Origin: Actinotalea solisilvae
GTDB taxonomy: Bacteria; Actinomycetota; Actinomycetes; Actinomycetales; Cellulomonadaceae
Reading direction: 5' to 3'
NCBI RefSeq assembly: GCF_016464425.1
Contig: NZ_JADDKQ010000003.1
Location: 186,001 to 250,000 of the forward strand
DNA: 64,000 nucleotides
Position numbers and translations under genes: made by a program. Shown piece after piece: positions 16,100-24,436 of the stretch. Below the pieces are notes generated by a model. It made no database searches, was not told the DNA's origin, and saw nothing but the letters and a program-made list of their open reading frames with translations. The first letter of the stretch is position 1. Each line of letters starts with the position of its first letter.

Positions 16100-18030
16100 C
16101 CGACGCGACCGGGACCGTCGCCGGCGCACCGCCGGCCACCCCGCCCGACCCGTTCGACGCGCGCCTCGCCCTGCGCGCGTCACCGCTCCTGCGCACGTTC
16201 AACGTCGCGGGCCTGCTCTCGGCCGCGGACGTCCACGTGGCGCAACGGCTCGGGCGGCTCGCGCGGGAGCCCGACGAGACGGTGCAGCTCGCGGTCGCGC
16301 TGGCGGTGCGCGGAGTCCGGTCGGGGTCCGTCTGCGTCGAGCTCGACGAGGCCGCGACCCTCACGGCCGAGGCCGAGGTCGAGGGCGGCGTCGCGGACGA
16401 CCTGCCGTGGCCCGAGCCACGGGCCTGGCGCGAGGCGATCGAGCGCAGCCCGCTCGTCGCCGTCGGGCCCTACGGGCACGAGGACCGCCCGGTCCGGTGG
16501 GTCGACGGGCGCCTCTACCTCGACCGGTACTGGCGCGACGAGCAGGTGGTCCGGGCGGAGATCGACGCGCGCCTCGCCGCGCCGGCCCTCGCCGTCGACC
16601 CGTCCGCCCTGCGCGGCTCCGTCGAGCGGCTCTTCCCCCGCGACGTCGACGAGCGCCAGCGCCTCGCGGGCGTGACCTGCGCGGTCTCCCCGCTCACGGT
16701 CCTCACGGGCGGCCCCGGCACGGGCAAGACGACGACCGTCGCGCGCATCCTCGCGATCCTCCAGGAGGTCGCGGGCGAGGGCGCCGGCCGGCCGCGGCTG
16801 CGCGTCGCGCTCGCCGCCCCGACGGGCAAGGCCGCCGCGCGGCTCAAGGAGGCGGTCCAGCTCGAGGTCGGGCGCCTGGGCCAGACCGACCACGACCGCG
16901 TCGGCGACCTCGAGGCCACGACCATCCACCGCCTGCTGGGCTGGCGCCCCGGCTCGTCGACGCGCTTCCGCCACGACCGCTCGCGCCGCCTGCCGCACGA
17001 CGTCGTCGTCGTCGACGAGACCTCGATGGTGTCCCTGCCGCTCATGGCGCGGCTGCTCGAGGCGCTGCGCCCGCACACGCGCCTGCTGCTCGTCGGCGAC
17101 CCCGACCAGCTCGCGTCCGTCGAGGCCGGCGCCGTCCTCGGCGACCTCGTGCGTCGCGCCGCGGCCGGCGACGGCCCGCTCCCCGCGGTGGAGGCGGCGC
17201 TCCCGCTGCCCGCAGCCTTCCCGGCCGAGGACCACGCGGCGCTGCGGCACGGCGTCGTGCGGCTCACGGTCAACCACCGGTTCGAGGGGCTCGAGCTCGC
17301 CGCGCTCGCCGCCGCGATCCGCGACGGTCGAGTCGACGAGACGATCGCCCTCCTGCGCTCGGGTCACCCGTCGATCACGTGGGTCGACACCGAAGGCACC
17401 CTCACGCCGGCGCACCTCACCGGCCTGCACGACGACGTCCGCGCCGCCGGGTCCGCGCTGCTCGCCGCGGCCCGCGCGGGCGACGCGCCCGCCGCGCTGC
17501 GCGCGCTCGAGCAGCACCGCCTCCTCCTCGCCCACCGCCGCGGCCCCGCAGGCGTCGCCCACTGGGCCGAGGTCGCCGAGGCCTGGGTCGCCGAGCCCGA
17601 CGCGCCCGACCAGCAGGGTCCGTGGCCACTCGGCCTGCCCCTGCTCGTCACGACCAACGACCGCGACAGCGGGCTCTTCAACGGCGACACCGGCGTGGTG
17701 ATCGCGGACGAGGCCGGCGCCCGGGTCGCGGTCTTCGGCGACCCCGACCGTCCCCTGCGGATCAGCCCGCACCGCCTGCCCGCCGTCGTGCCCGTGCACG
17801 CGATGACCGTGCACCGTGCGCAGGGCAGCCAGTTCGCGCGCGTCTCCCTCGTGCTCCCGCCCGCGACGTCGCCCCTGCTCACGCGCCAGCTGCTCTACAC
17901 CGCGGCCACCCGCGCGCGGGAGGCGGTGCGCCTGCTCGGCAGCGAGGACGCCGTGCGGGTCGCCGTCGGGCGGGAGATCCGGCGGGCCAGCGGCCTCGCC
18001 CGGTCACCGGGTCGGCCAGCAGGCGGCTGA
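16096..18030 (+). CDS. recD: Exodeoxyribonuclease V subunit alpha (RecD)
   Basis: 5'-3' superfamily 1B helicase of RecBCD, 644 aa. GTG 16096 overlaps the recB stop (GTGA) and follows GGGAGG (16085-16090). Motifs: GGPGTGKTTT at about 205-214, APTGKAAARLKEAV, DETSMVSLPLMARLLEAL for motif II, GDPDQLASVEAGAVLGDL for motif III, LVTTNDRDSGLFNGDTGVV, and the C-terminal VHRAQGSQF and LYTAATRARE for motifs V and VI. The N-terminal 150 residues resemble the RecC-contacting region of classic RecD (RTFNVAGLLSAADVHVAQRLGRL), so it is not a stand-alone RecD2. Completes the operon; hairpins at 18187-18237 may end transcription. Confidence 0.95.
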   Translation: MTDATGTVAGAPPATPPDPFDARLALRASPLLRTFNVAGLLSAADVHVAQRLGRLAREPDETVQLAVALAVRGVRSGSVCVELDEAATLTAEAEVEGGVADDLPWPEPRAWREAIERSPLVAVGPYGHEDRPVRWVDGRLYLDRYWRDEQVVRAEIDARLAAPALAVDPSALRGSVERLFPRDVDERQRLAGVTCAVSPLTVLTGGPGTGKTTTVARILAILQEVAGEGAGRPRLRVALAAPTGKAAARLKEAVQLEVGRLGQTDHDRVGDLEATTIHRLLGWRPGSSTRFRHDRSRRLPHDVVVVDETSMVSLPLMARLLEALRPHTRLLLVGDPDQLASVEAGAVLGDLVRRAAAGDGPLPAVEAALPLPAAFPAEDHAALRHGVVRLTVNHRFEGLELAALAAAIRDGRVDETIALLRSGHPSITWVDTEGTLTPAHLTGLHDDVRAAGSALLAAARAGDAPAALRALEQHRLLLAHRRGPAGVAHWAEVAEAWVAEPDAPDQQGPWPLGLPLLVTTNDRDSGLFNGDTGVVIADEAGARVAVFGDPDRPLRISPHRLPAVVPVHAMTVHRAQGSQFARVSLVLPPATSPLLTRQLLYTAATRAREAVRLLGSEDAVRVAVGREIRRASGLARSPGRPAGG

Positions 18031-18081
18031 CCGCAGGCGGCTCGCGGCCGACGACGACCGGCCGACGGCAACGGGCGGGCC

Positions 18082-18111
18082 GGCCTCGAGCGAGCAGGCC
18101 TCGAGCGAGCA
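18082..18111 (+). repeat. Two adjacent 15-bp direct repeats
   Basis: GGCCTCGAGCGAGCA occurs twice in perfect tandem (18082-18096, 18097-18111) in the 241-base gap after recD. No gene is seen in this gap. Confidence 0.7.
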
Positions 18112-18186
18112 GGGCACGCGCGAGATCGCAGCGCTGCGACGGCCACGACGAGGCCGGGCCTTGCTGGGGGGATACCTGTTCATCGG

Positions 18187-18237
18187 CGGGCGATTCGCCC
18201 GACTTGAGTGCGGGATGTCCGATTCACCCGATCGGAC
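18187..18237. terminator. Two hairpins after recBCD
   Basis: CGGGCG (18187-18192) pairs with CGCCCG (18196-18201) across ATT, and GTCCGA (18217-18222) pairs with TCGGAC (18232-18237). They lie between the convergent recD and lipoprotein genes and could end transcription from either side. There is no T-run. Confidence 0.35.
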
Positions 18238-18271
18238 CAACGCGCCGTCATCCGCGCTGGTCAGCGCTCCG

Positions 18272-18679
18272 TTACTCGGTGACGGTGACGGTGATCTCCG
18301 GCGTCGGGTCGTCCGTGCGCCCCTCGGGGTCGCCCTCGGTGCCGCGGTAGGAGTAGGTGAAGCCGATCGTCGTCGTGCCCGGGCCGACGGCCTCGAACCG
18401 GTAGGTGAGCAGCGCGCCCGCGCCGACCTCGCCGTCGCGCGCCAGGCTCTCGCTCTCCTCCTCGCCCTTCGACAGGATGCTCGCGTCCGGGCGGGTGGTG
18501 AGCGCCCAGCCGTCGCCGATCGACGCGTTGACCTCGCCGAAGTCGACGACGAGCGTCTCGCCCACCGCGAGCGTCGCCTCGGCGTCGGTGTACTCGACGA
18601 CCCGCTCGGCGCCGCCGGTGCAGCCGGCGAGGGCCGCCACGAGGGCACCGGTCAGGACCACGCGCGCGAGCCTCGGCAT
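18272..18679 (-). CDS. Lipoprotein, possibly chagasin-like (I42 protease inhibitor fold)
   Basis: Lipoprotein of 135 aa with signal peptide and lipobox LAGC (Cys20). The mature part is all-beta. ETLVVDFGEVNASIGDGW resembles the start of the chagasin fold, where NPTTGY is the first inhibitory loop; GAGALLTYRFEAVGPGTTTIGFTYSYRG resembles the middle loop and following strands, with YRG at the position of the RPW motif. The key loop residues are altered, so inhibition of cysteine peptidases is uncertain; the fold call is from pattern only. It stands alone, convergent with recD and divergent from the ABM-like gene. Confidence 0.5.
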   Translation of the reverse strand: MPRLARVVLTGALVAALAGCTGGAERVVEYTDAEATLAVGETLVVDFGEVNASIGDGWALTTRPDASILSKGEEESESLARDGEVGAGALLTYRFEAVGPGTTTIGFTYSYRGTEGDPEGRTDDPTPEITVTVTE

Positions 18680-18796
18680 GCGCGCCAGTGAACCACCTCC
18701 CCGCCGCGCGCCGGCCCGCGACGAGCCCGCGGTCGCCGTCGGGCGCCGCCCGACCTACCGTCGAGGGAACCGCACCGTCGCCCCGAGGGAGCCGAG

Positions 18797-19408
18797 ATGT
18801 TCGTGCAGATCGTCCAGGGCAAGGTCCGCGACCCGCAGGCAGCGCGGGCCGAGCTCGACCGGTGGGCCGACGAGCTCGCGCGCACCGGCGTCGGCCTCCT
18901 CGGCGCCACCGCCGGCGTCACCGCCGACGGCCAGTTCATCAACGTCGCGCGGTTCGAGTCCGAGGAGGCCGCGCGCGAGAACAACGCCCAGCCCGCGCAG
19001 GCCGCGTGGTGGGCCGAGACCGCCGAGCTGTTCGACGGCCGCCCGACGTTCGCCGAGAGCTCGGACGTCACCGTCGACGTCGTCGGCGACCCGGACCAGG
19101 CGGGCTTCGTCCAGGTCATCCAGGAGCGCGTCACCGACACGGCCCGCGCGCGCGAGCTCATGTCGCAGGACTCGGGCGAGTGGAACGCGTTCCGCCCCGA
19201 CGTCCTCGGCAGCCTCAGCGCCGCGCACGACGACGGCCGCTGGACGACCGTCATCTGGTTCACCTCCGAGGCCGAGGCGCGCGAGAACGAGGCGAAGGAG
19301 ATGCCCGAGTCGATGCGCGCGGCCATGGAGGAGATGGCGTCGATCACCGAGGGCGAGCCGACCTACCTGGACCTCAACGAGCCCTGGCTGCTCACCCCCG
19401 GGCGCTGA
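18797..19408 (+). CDS. Tandem ABM/dimeric alpha-beta barrel-like protein
   Basis: Cytoplasmic protein of 203 aa made of two copies of one ferredoxin-like domain. FVQIVQGKV at the start of the first half recurs as FVQVIQERV near residue 102, and FINVARFESEEAARENN recurs as TTVIWFTSEAEARENEA. This is the pattern of antibiotic biosynthesis monooxygenase-like or Dabb-like domains, which normally form dimers; here the dimer appears fused in one chain. No catalytic residues can be assigned. The ATG follows GAGGGAG at a normal distance. The efflux pump gene begins 41 bases later on the same strand and may be co-transcribed. Confidence 0.6.
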   Translation: MFVQIVQGKVRDPQAARAELDRWADELARTGVGLLGATAGVTADGQFINVARFESEEAARENNAQPAQAAWWAETAELFDGRPTFAESSDVTVDVVGDPDQAGFVQVIQERVTDTARARELMSQDSGEWNAFRPDVLGSLSAAHDDGRWTTVIWFTSEAEARENEAKEMPESMRAAMEEMASITEGEPTYLDLNEPWLLTPGR

Positions 19409-19449
19409 CGACGGCGCGCCCGGCCGGACCCGCCGCACCGCGGCGCGGA

Positions 19450-20922
19450 ATGCCGCGCGGCGAGCGCGGGTTGTCGCCACGCGTGGCGACAGAACCGGCG
19501 ACGACGACCCCGACGCGCGACGACGGCGTCGGCTTCCGCTCCGAGCGCGGCCCGATCCTCGTCGCGATCATGGTCACGACCGGCCTCATCGCGATCGACG
19601 CCACCATCCTCGCCACGGCCGTCCCGACGATCGTCGCGGACCTCGGCGGGTTCTCCTCGTTCCCCTGGCTGTTCTCGGTCTACCTGCTGACGCAGGCCGT
19701 CTCGGTCCCGATCTACTCCAAGCTCGCGGACACGATCGGCCGCAAGCCGGTCATCCTCATCGGCGTCGGGCTCTTCCTGCTCGGCTCGGTCCTGTGCGGG
19801 CTCGCGTGGTCGATGCCCGCGCTCATCGCCTTCCGCGCGGTCCAGGGCCTCGGCGCCGGCGCGGTGCAGCCCATGGCGATCACCATCGCGGGCGACATCT
19901 ACACGGTCGCCGAGCGCGCCAAGGCGCAGGGGTACATCGCGAGCGTCTGGGCCGTCTCGTCGGTGGTCGGTCCCACGCTCGGCGGCGTGTTCTCCGAGTT
20001 CCTCGACTGGACCTGGATCTTCTTCGTCAACATCCCGCTGTGCGTGCTCGCGGCGTGGCTGCTCGTGCGGCACCTCCACGAGAGCGTCGAGCGCCAGAAG
20101 CACCGCATCGACTGGACCGGCGGCGCGCTGCTCACCGTCGGCTCGACGCTGCTCATCCTCGCCCTGCTCGAGGGCGGCAACGCGTGGGCCTGGACGGACC
20201 CGCGCAGCGTGGGCGCCATCGCCGTCGGGCTCGTGATGCTCGTGGGGTTCGTGCTCGTCGAGCGGCGCGCGGCCGAGCCGGTGCTGCCGCTGTGGGTGCT
20301 CTCGCGGCGCCTGCTCGCGACGACGGCGCTCGTCGGCGTCGGGGTCGGCGTCATCCTCATCGGCCTGACGTCGTACGTGCCGACGTGGCTCGAGGCGCTG
20401 CTCGGCGTCTCGCCGCTGACCTCGGGCCTGACCCTCGCCGCACTGACGCTCGGCTGGCCCCTCGCCGCGTCGCAGGCCGGCCGCCTCTACCTGCGCATCG
20501 GGTTCCGCGCGACCGTGCTGCTCGGCATCGCGATCGTCGTCGTGAGCACGGCCGCGCTCGCGCTGCTCTCGGGCACGCCGTCGATCGCCGTCGTCGCCGC
20601 GTGCTGCTTCGTCATCGGGATGGGCATGGGCCTGGTCGCGGCGCCGTCGCTCATCGCGGCGCAGTCGAGCGTGGAGTGGGGCGAGCGCGGCGTCGTGACC
20701 GGCGCGAACATGTTCGCGCGGTCCATGGGCAGCGCCGTCGGCGTCGCGGCGCTCGGCGCGCTCGTCAACGCGCGCATGCGGGGCGACGACGCCTTCGCCG
20801 CTCCCGAGCGCTTCGGCGAGGCGGCGACCGCGGTGTTCGTCGCGGTGTCGGTCGTCGCGGTCGCGACCGCCCTCGCGGCCGTCGCCATGCCCCGCGACGA
20901 GCACAACGCCCCGACCGCCTGA
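19450..20922 (+). CDS. MFS efflux pump, DHA2 (EmrB/QacA) family
   Basis: Fourteen-helix drug:proton antiporter type, up to 490 aa. TM1 contains LIAIDATILATAVPTIVADLGG, the DHA2 motif D1 (LDxTxxNVALP-like); loop 2-3 has KLADTIGRKPVILIG (motif A); TM5 has GPTLGGVFSEFLDWTWIFFVNIP (motif C). The start is uncertain: ATG 19450, TTG 19471 and GTG 19483 are all in frame without a clear ribosome binding site, and the extra residues are hydrophilic. Substrate unknown. It ends just before the four-hairpin array. Confidence 0.88.
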   Translation: MPRGERGLSPRVATEPATTTPTRDDGVGFRSERGPILVAIMVTTGLIAIDATILATAVPTIVADLGGFSSFPWLFSVYLLTQAVSVPIYSKLADTIGRKPVILIGVGLFLLGSVLCGLAWSMPALIAFRAVQGLGAGAVQPMAITIAGDIYTVAERAKAQGYIASVWAVSSVVGPTLGGVFSEFLDWTWIFFVNIPLCVLAAWLLVRHLHESVERQKHRIDWTGGALLTVGSTLLILALLEGGNAWAWTDPRSVGAIAVGLVMLVGFVLVERRAAEPVLPLWVLSRRLLATTALVGVGVGVILIGLTSYVPTWLEALLGVSPLTSGLTLAALTLGWPLAASQAGRLYLRIGFRATVLLGIAIVVVSTAALALLSGTPSIAVVAACCFVIGMGMGLVAAPSLIAAQSSVEWGERGVVTGANMFARSMGSAVGVAALGALVNARMRGDDAFAAPERFGEAATAVFVAVSVVAVATALAAVAMPRDEHNAPTA

Positions 20923-20950
20923 GCTCAGCTGCCGCCGGGCCGCCCAGGAC

Positions 20951-21289
20951 GTGAAGGGTCGGTCGCAGCCCGCGCGACCAACCCTTCACGCCACGAAGCC
21001 GGCACGACGTCGGCTGGCGAGACACCCCGCGGGCCGCATGGGCCCTCGATGTGAAGGGTTCGTCGCGTCCCGCGCGACCAACCCTTCACGCCACGAAGCC
21101 GGCACGACGTCGGCTGGCGAGACACCCCCACGCGCCGCATGGGCCCTCGACGTGAAGGGTTGGTCGCGTCCACCGCGACCAACCCTTCACGCCACGCAGC
21201 CGTCCCGACGTCGGCCGGCGCGACGCCCCGCGCGCGGCCTGGTCACTGGCGTGAAGGGTTCGTCGCGGCCCGCGCGACCAACCCTTCAC
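20951..21289. repeat. Four tandem 39-bp hairpins at 100-bp spacing
   Basis: The 556-base gap 20923-21478 has no gene. It holds four copies of a long hairpin at 20951-20989, 21051-21089, 21152-21190 and 21251-21289, starting 100, 101 and 99 bases apart. Copy 3 is a perfect 17-bp stem, GTGAAGGGTTGGTCGCG with its complement, around a 5-nt loop. The right arm is identical in all four; left arms of copies 2 and 4 carry one mismatch and copy 1 carries two. Spacers are about 61 bp and conserved between the first copies (GCCACGAAGCCGG..., GACGTCGGCTGGCG), so the unit is a ~100-bp tandem repeat. After 21290 the sequence loses the repeat and shows nothing recognisable up to the ribosome binding site at 21468. 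Confidence 0.9.
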
Positions 21290-21478
21290 GGCACGCGATC
21301 GGCGACGGCGGCGGGCGTGCACCCACCGTGGGGCCTGGCCGCCGCGCACACCGGGGCCACGCGCTCCGGCGCGGCAACCGCGCGCACGCGCCCCGCGGGC
21401 GGACCGTGGACGTGAGCGGCGCGGGTGTCACAACCCGCCCGGGCCGCCCTCCGTACAGGTGAGACCTCGGAGGCCAGC

Positions 21479-22318
21479 ATGAGCATCAGCACGGTCCGCA
21501 CCCACCGCCTGGTGGTCGACGACCTGACCGACACCGCCCTCGCCGCGACGCTGCTGGCCGGCGGCGCCGCCGTCGCCCACGGGTTCGGCAACATCTACGC
21601 CATCACCACGCGCGGCGACGCGGCGACGGTCGCGCGCGTCAACGTGCTCAAGGGGCGCCCGCCCGGGCAGGTCGGCAGCATCACGCTCCCGCGGGACCGG
21701 CTGCTCTCCGCCTTCGACACCGCCGCCCTGCCGCCCGAGCTCACGCCCGCCCTGGTCGCGCGGGTCGTCGACGCCTTCGCGCGCGTGGGGCCGATCGGCT
21801 TCCGCGGCCCGGCGGCGGCGCACGTCCCGGCGCACGTCACGCGGCACGACGGCGGCGTCGCGACCACCCAGGTCATCGTCCCGGGCACGCGGTGCCCGTC
21901 GAACCGCTTCCTCGCGCTCGCCGCGGCCGCGGCCGCCCCGGCGCCGCTGTTCATCACGTCGGCGAACCGCTCGCACCACCTCACCGGTGCCGCCGAGGAG
22001 CCCGCCCACTGGCGCGCGGACGCGCTGCGGGCGGACTTCGACGGCGTCCCCGGGCTCGTCGTCCTCGAGCACTCCGACGAGCGCGCCGCGCGCCACCGCT
22101 ACCCGTACCACCGGCCGATGTCGACGACGATCCTCGGCCTGCACCGCGTGCGCGTCGTGGACGGCGTCGTGCACCTGCCGCTCGAGCGGCACGGCTCGCT
22201 CGACGTCGGCCGGGTGCGGTGGGTCCTCGCGTCGCTCGGGCTGGGCGTGACCGTCGAGCCGTCGGCGGCGGAGCGCCTGCAGGAGCGGACCTACCCGGCG
22301 CTGGCGGCGGCGCGCTGA
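21479..22318 (+). CDS. YrdC/Sua5-like domain protein (TsaC paralogue)
   Basis: Protein of 279 aa; ATG 21479 follows CGGAGG (21468-21473) by 5 bases. NVLKGRPPGQVGSITLP matches the KxR nucleotide-binding motif and downstream proline of threonylcarbamoyl-AMP synthases, and LFITSANRSHHLTG matches their TSANxSG motif, so the ATP/threonine pocket seems kept. The first motif, usually PTDTVYGL, is here HGFGNIYAITT, far from consensus. True TsaC/Sua5 makes the precursor for t6A in tRNA; this divergent version is more likely a paralogue (YciO-like or biosynthetic carbamoylation) than the housekeeping enzyme (inference). It is monocistronic and ends before a strong terminator hairpin. Confidence 0.7.
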   Translation: MSISTVRTHRLVVDDLTDTALAATLLAGGAAVAHGFGNIYAITTRGDAATVARVNVLKGRPPGQVGSITLPRDRLLSAFDTAALPPELTPALVARVVDAFARVGPIGFRGPAAAHVPAHVTRHDGGVATTQVIVPGTRCPSNRFLALAAAAAAPAPLFITSANRSHHLTGAAEEPAHWRADALRADFDGVPGLVVLEHSDERAARHRYPYHRPMSTTILGLHRVRVVDGVVHLPLERHGSLDVGRVRWVLASLGLGVTVEPSAAERLQERTYPALAAAR

Positions 22319-22341
22319 CCACACGCGGCTGCGGGCATACA

Positions 22342-22377
22342 GAAGGCCCGCTGCCAGGGGGCGGGCAGCGGGCCTTC
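22342..22377. terminator. Strong bidirectional terminator hairpin
   Basis: GAAGGCCCGCTGCC (22342-22355) pairs perfectly over 14 bp with 22364-22377 around an 8-nt loop. It lies between convergent genes (ends 22318 and 22449), so it can serve both. There is no real T-run, as is common in high-GC actinobacteria. Confidence 0.8.
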
Positions 22378-22408
22378 GGTAGTTGAACCTTAACCCGCCG
22401 GGAGGCCC

Positions 22409-22425
22409 CTCGGGCAAGCCCCGAG
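22409..22425 (-). terminator. Small hairpin after the DUF418 gene
   Basis: CTCGGG (22409-22414) and CCCGAG (22420-22425) form a 6-bp stem with a 5-nt loop, 24 bases past the stop of the minus-strand gene. It may add to the larger terminator next to it. Confidence 0.35.
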
Positions 22426-22448
22426 AGGGTGAAACCGCGAGACCTGCG

Positions 22449-23756
22449 TCACGCGGGACGCCCGTACGTCAGCCGGCGCAGCAGCACCTCGAACGGCCCC
22501 CGGCGCCCCGCGCGGTCGAGCAGCACCATGAGCCCGAGGATGGCGAGCCACGTCCCGATCGCGAACAGGTACGCCTGCGCCGTCGAGAGGTGCTGCCCGA
22601 GCCCCAGGCCCCACATCTCGAGCGCCGGCGCCATGATCAGCGACTGCAGCAGGTACGCCGTGAGGGACCGCTCCCCGACGGCCGCGAGCGCGCGCGGCAC
22701 GCCCGTGCGACCGCGCTCGCGCCACCGCAGCGCGAGGAGCGCGAACCCGCAGATGTAGCCGGCGCCCATGAGCAGGCCGCTGAGGCTGTGCAGCTCCCAC
22801 ACGAGCGCTCCGACCCACCCCTCCGGCCGCCAGACCTGCGCCGCGCCGAGCGCGTGCGGCAGGTTCGCGACGAGGTTGACGACGACGGCGACCAGCAGCA
22901 CCCGGCGCAGGGCGGGCACGTGCTGCTCGGGGTGCTCGAGCCAGCCGCGGCGGTGCAGCCAGAAGCCCACGAGGACGGGCGCGAGGAAGCCGAGCGCGAG
23001 CGTCGAGGCGAGGATCGCGAAGACGGACGCCCCGAGCCCGAGGCCGAGCTGCTCGAGGTACGTCGAGCCCGGCATCGTCCCCGCGCCGTCGCCCAGCGTG
23101 AACAGCTCGGCGAGCGGGCTGAGCGTGACGGCGAGCACGAGGCCCTCGAAGAGCACGAGGCTGACCCAGAACCAGCGCCGCAGCACCCGGTCGCTGCGGT
23201 GCACGAGCGCGAGCGCGACGAGGCCGGTCGCGCCGTAGGGCGCGAGGATGTCGCCGAGGAAGAGCAGGGCCGCGTGCACGACGCCGAACGCGATCAGCCA
23301 CAGGCTCCGCCGCCGCAGCACGCGCCGCACCCCACGGAGGTCGACGCCGCGGGCCGCCATGCGCGAGGCCATCATCGCGATGCCGAAGCCGTAGAGGATC
23401 GCGAACATCGGGCGGGACCGGTCCGCGACGAGCCACTGCTCGACGAAGAGCGCGGCCCGGTCGGTGACGGACAGCCCGGTCTCGGTGAGGTCGGCGTCGA
23501 CCGGGTAGCCCCAGCGGTGGATGCCGACGTTCGCGATGGCGATGAGCAGGAGCATCGCCCCGCGCGCGACGTCGGGCGCGAGGGAGCGCTCGGACCGGCG
23601 GAGCGGCGCGGGCGGCGCGACCGGCGCGGGCGGCGCGACCGGCGCCGGCGCCGCGAGCGCGTCCAGGGTGAGCGGTGCGACACGTGCGGCGCCGGGTGGG
23701 GCGGCGAGCGTCCCGGTCGGCGGTGCGGGCGGTGGCGGCGGGGCCGAGTGGTCCAT
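22449..23756 (-). CDS. DUF418 family membrane protein
   Basis: Polytopic membrane protein of 435 aa from ATG 23756; upstream in-frame codons add a low-complexity Arg-rich stretch and are not used here. A proline/alanine-rich cytoplasmic head (residues 1-55, APVAPPAPVAPPAP) precedes RSLAPDVARGAMLLLIAIANVGI, the usual beginning of the acyltransferase-3-like DUF418 group, with RSRPMFAILYGFG and the C-terminal DUF418 part GERSLTAYLLQSLIMAP. About ten helices. The biochemical role of DUF418 proteins is not established. It faces the YrdC-like gene across the terminator and is divergent from the DUF1905 gene. Confidence 0.85.
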   Translation of the reverse strand: MDHSAPPPPPAPPTGTLAAPPGAARVAPLTLDALAAPAPVAPPAPVAPPAPLRRSERSLAPDVARGAMLLLIAIANVGIHRWGYPVDADLTETGLSVTDRAALFVEQWLVADRSRPMFAILYGFGIAMMASRMAARGVDLRGVRRVLRRRSLWLIAFGVVHAALLFLGDILAPYGATGLVALALVHRSDRVLRRWFWVSLVLFEGLVLAVTLSPLAELFTLGDGAGTMPGSTYLEQLGLGLGASVFAILASTLALGFLAPVLVGFWLHRRGWLEHPEQHVPALRRVLLVAVVVNLVANLPHALGAAQVWRPEGWVGALVWELHSLSGLLMGAGYICGFALLALRWRERGRTGVPRALAAVGERSLTAYLLQSLIMAPALEMWGLGLGQHLSTAQAYLFAIGTWLAILGLMVLLDRAGRRGPFEVLLRRLTYGRPA

Positions 23757-23953
23757 GTCCAGGACGCTAGGGCGCGCGACCCGCGCGCCACCTCCACCGG
23801 ACGGTGGGTTCCGCGCGGCCGCCTCGTCCTTCCGGCGGAGGTGCCGAGGAGGACTCCCGCCGCGGCCCGCGGGCGGGCACCATGGTCGCGAGGCGCCCTG
23901 GCCGCCGGCACGACCGCCGCGACGTCGTCGGCGCACGACCCCGAGGAGGTCCC

Positions 23954-24388
23954 GTGAGGTACCGCACGACCATCCTGCAGACCGGCGGGAGCACGACGGG
24001 CGTGCCCGTGCCGGACGACGTCCTCACCGCGCTCGGGCAGGGGAAGAAGCCGCCCGTCGTCGTGACCCTCGGCGGCCACACCTACCGCAGCACGGTGGCC
24101 GTCAGGGACGGCGTGGCGATGATCGCGCTGAGCGGCGCGAACCGCGCCGCGGCCGGCGTCGAGGGCGGGCAGGAGGTCGACGTCGACGTCGAGCTCGACA
24201 CGGCGCCGCGCACGGTCGAGGTGCCGGACGACCTCGCGGCGGCGCTCGCGACGGCGGGGGCGCGCGACGCCTTCGACCGGCTGGCGCCGAGCCACCGCAA
24301 GGCGCACGTCGGCTCGGTCGAGGACGCGCGCACGCCCGAGACGCGGCAGCGCCGGATCGCCGCCGTCGTCGCCAAGGTCACCGGCTGA
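23954..24388 (+). CDS. DUF1905 / YdeI (OmdA)-type protein
   Basis: Protein of 144 aa; GTG 23954 follows GAGGAGG (23943-23949). Residues 1-95 are the DUF1905 beta-barrel (PVPDDVLTALGQGKKPPVVVTLGGHTYRSTV...VDVDVELDTAPRTVEVPDDL). Residues 100-144 resemble the YdeI/OmdA domain (FDRLAPSHRKAHVGSVEDARTPETRQRRI), with the conserved Lys/Arg helix. These proteins are common in actinobacteria and have no established reaction; annotation as bacteriocin protection comes from one enterobacterial relative and should not be carried over. Followed after 48 bases by the VOC protein on the same strand. Confidence 0.8.
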   Translation: MRYRTTILQTGGSTTGVPVPDDVLTALGQGKKPPVVVTLGGHTYRSTVAVRDGVAMIALSGANRAAAGVEGGQEVDVDVELDTAPRTVEVPDDLAAALATAGARDAFDRLAPSHRKAHVGSVEDARTPETRQRRIAAVVAKVTG

Positions 24389-24436
24389 CGCCGTCACCCT
24401 TGCCGCTCGCGCCGCGCGTGGCGTTCACTGCCGACC

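Noticed and set aside
12188..16183. Long open frame (1331 codons) antisense to recB
   Set aside because: Shadow of recB; composition is repetitive and without domains.
20951..21289. CRISPR array
   Set aside because: Repeats are 39-bp palindromes but the spacers are about 61 bp and nearly identical to each other; no cas gene is present.
20925..21415. Small open frames across the hairpin array
   Set aside because: Repeated peptides such as VKGWSR arise from the DNA repeats in several frames; no consistent ribosome site or codon bias.
22378..22448. tRNA or small RNA gene after the terminator
   Set aside because: GGTTCAA-like letters occur on the minus strand, but no acceptor stem or anticodon arm can be folded.
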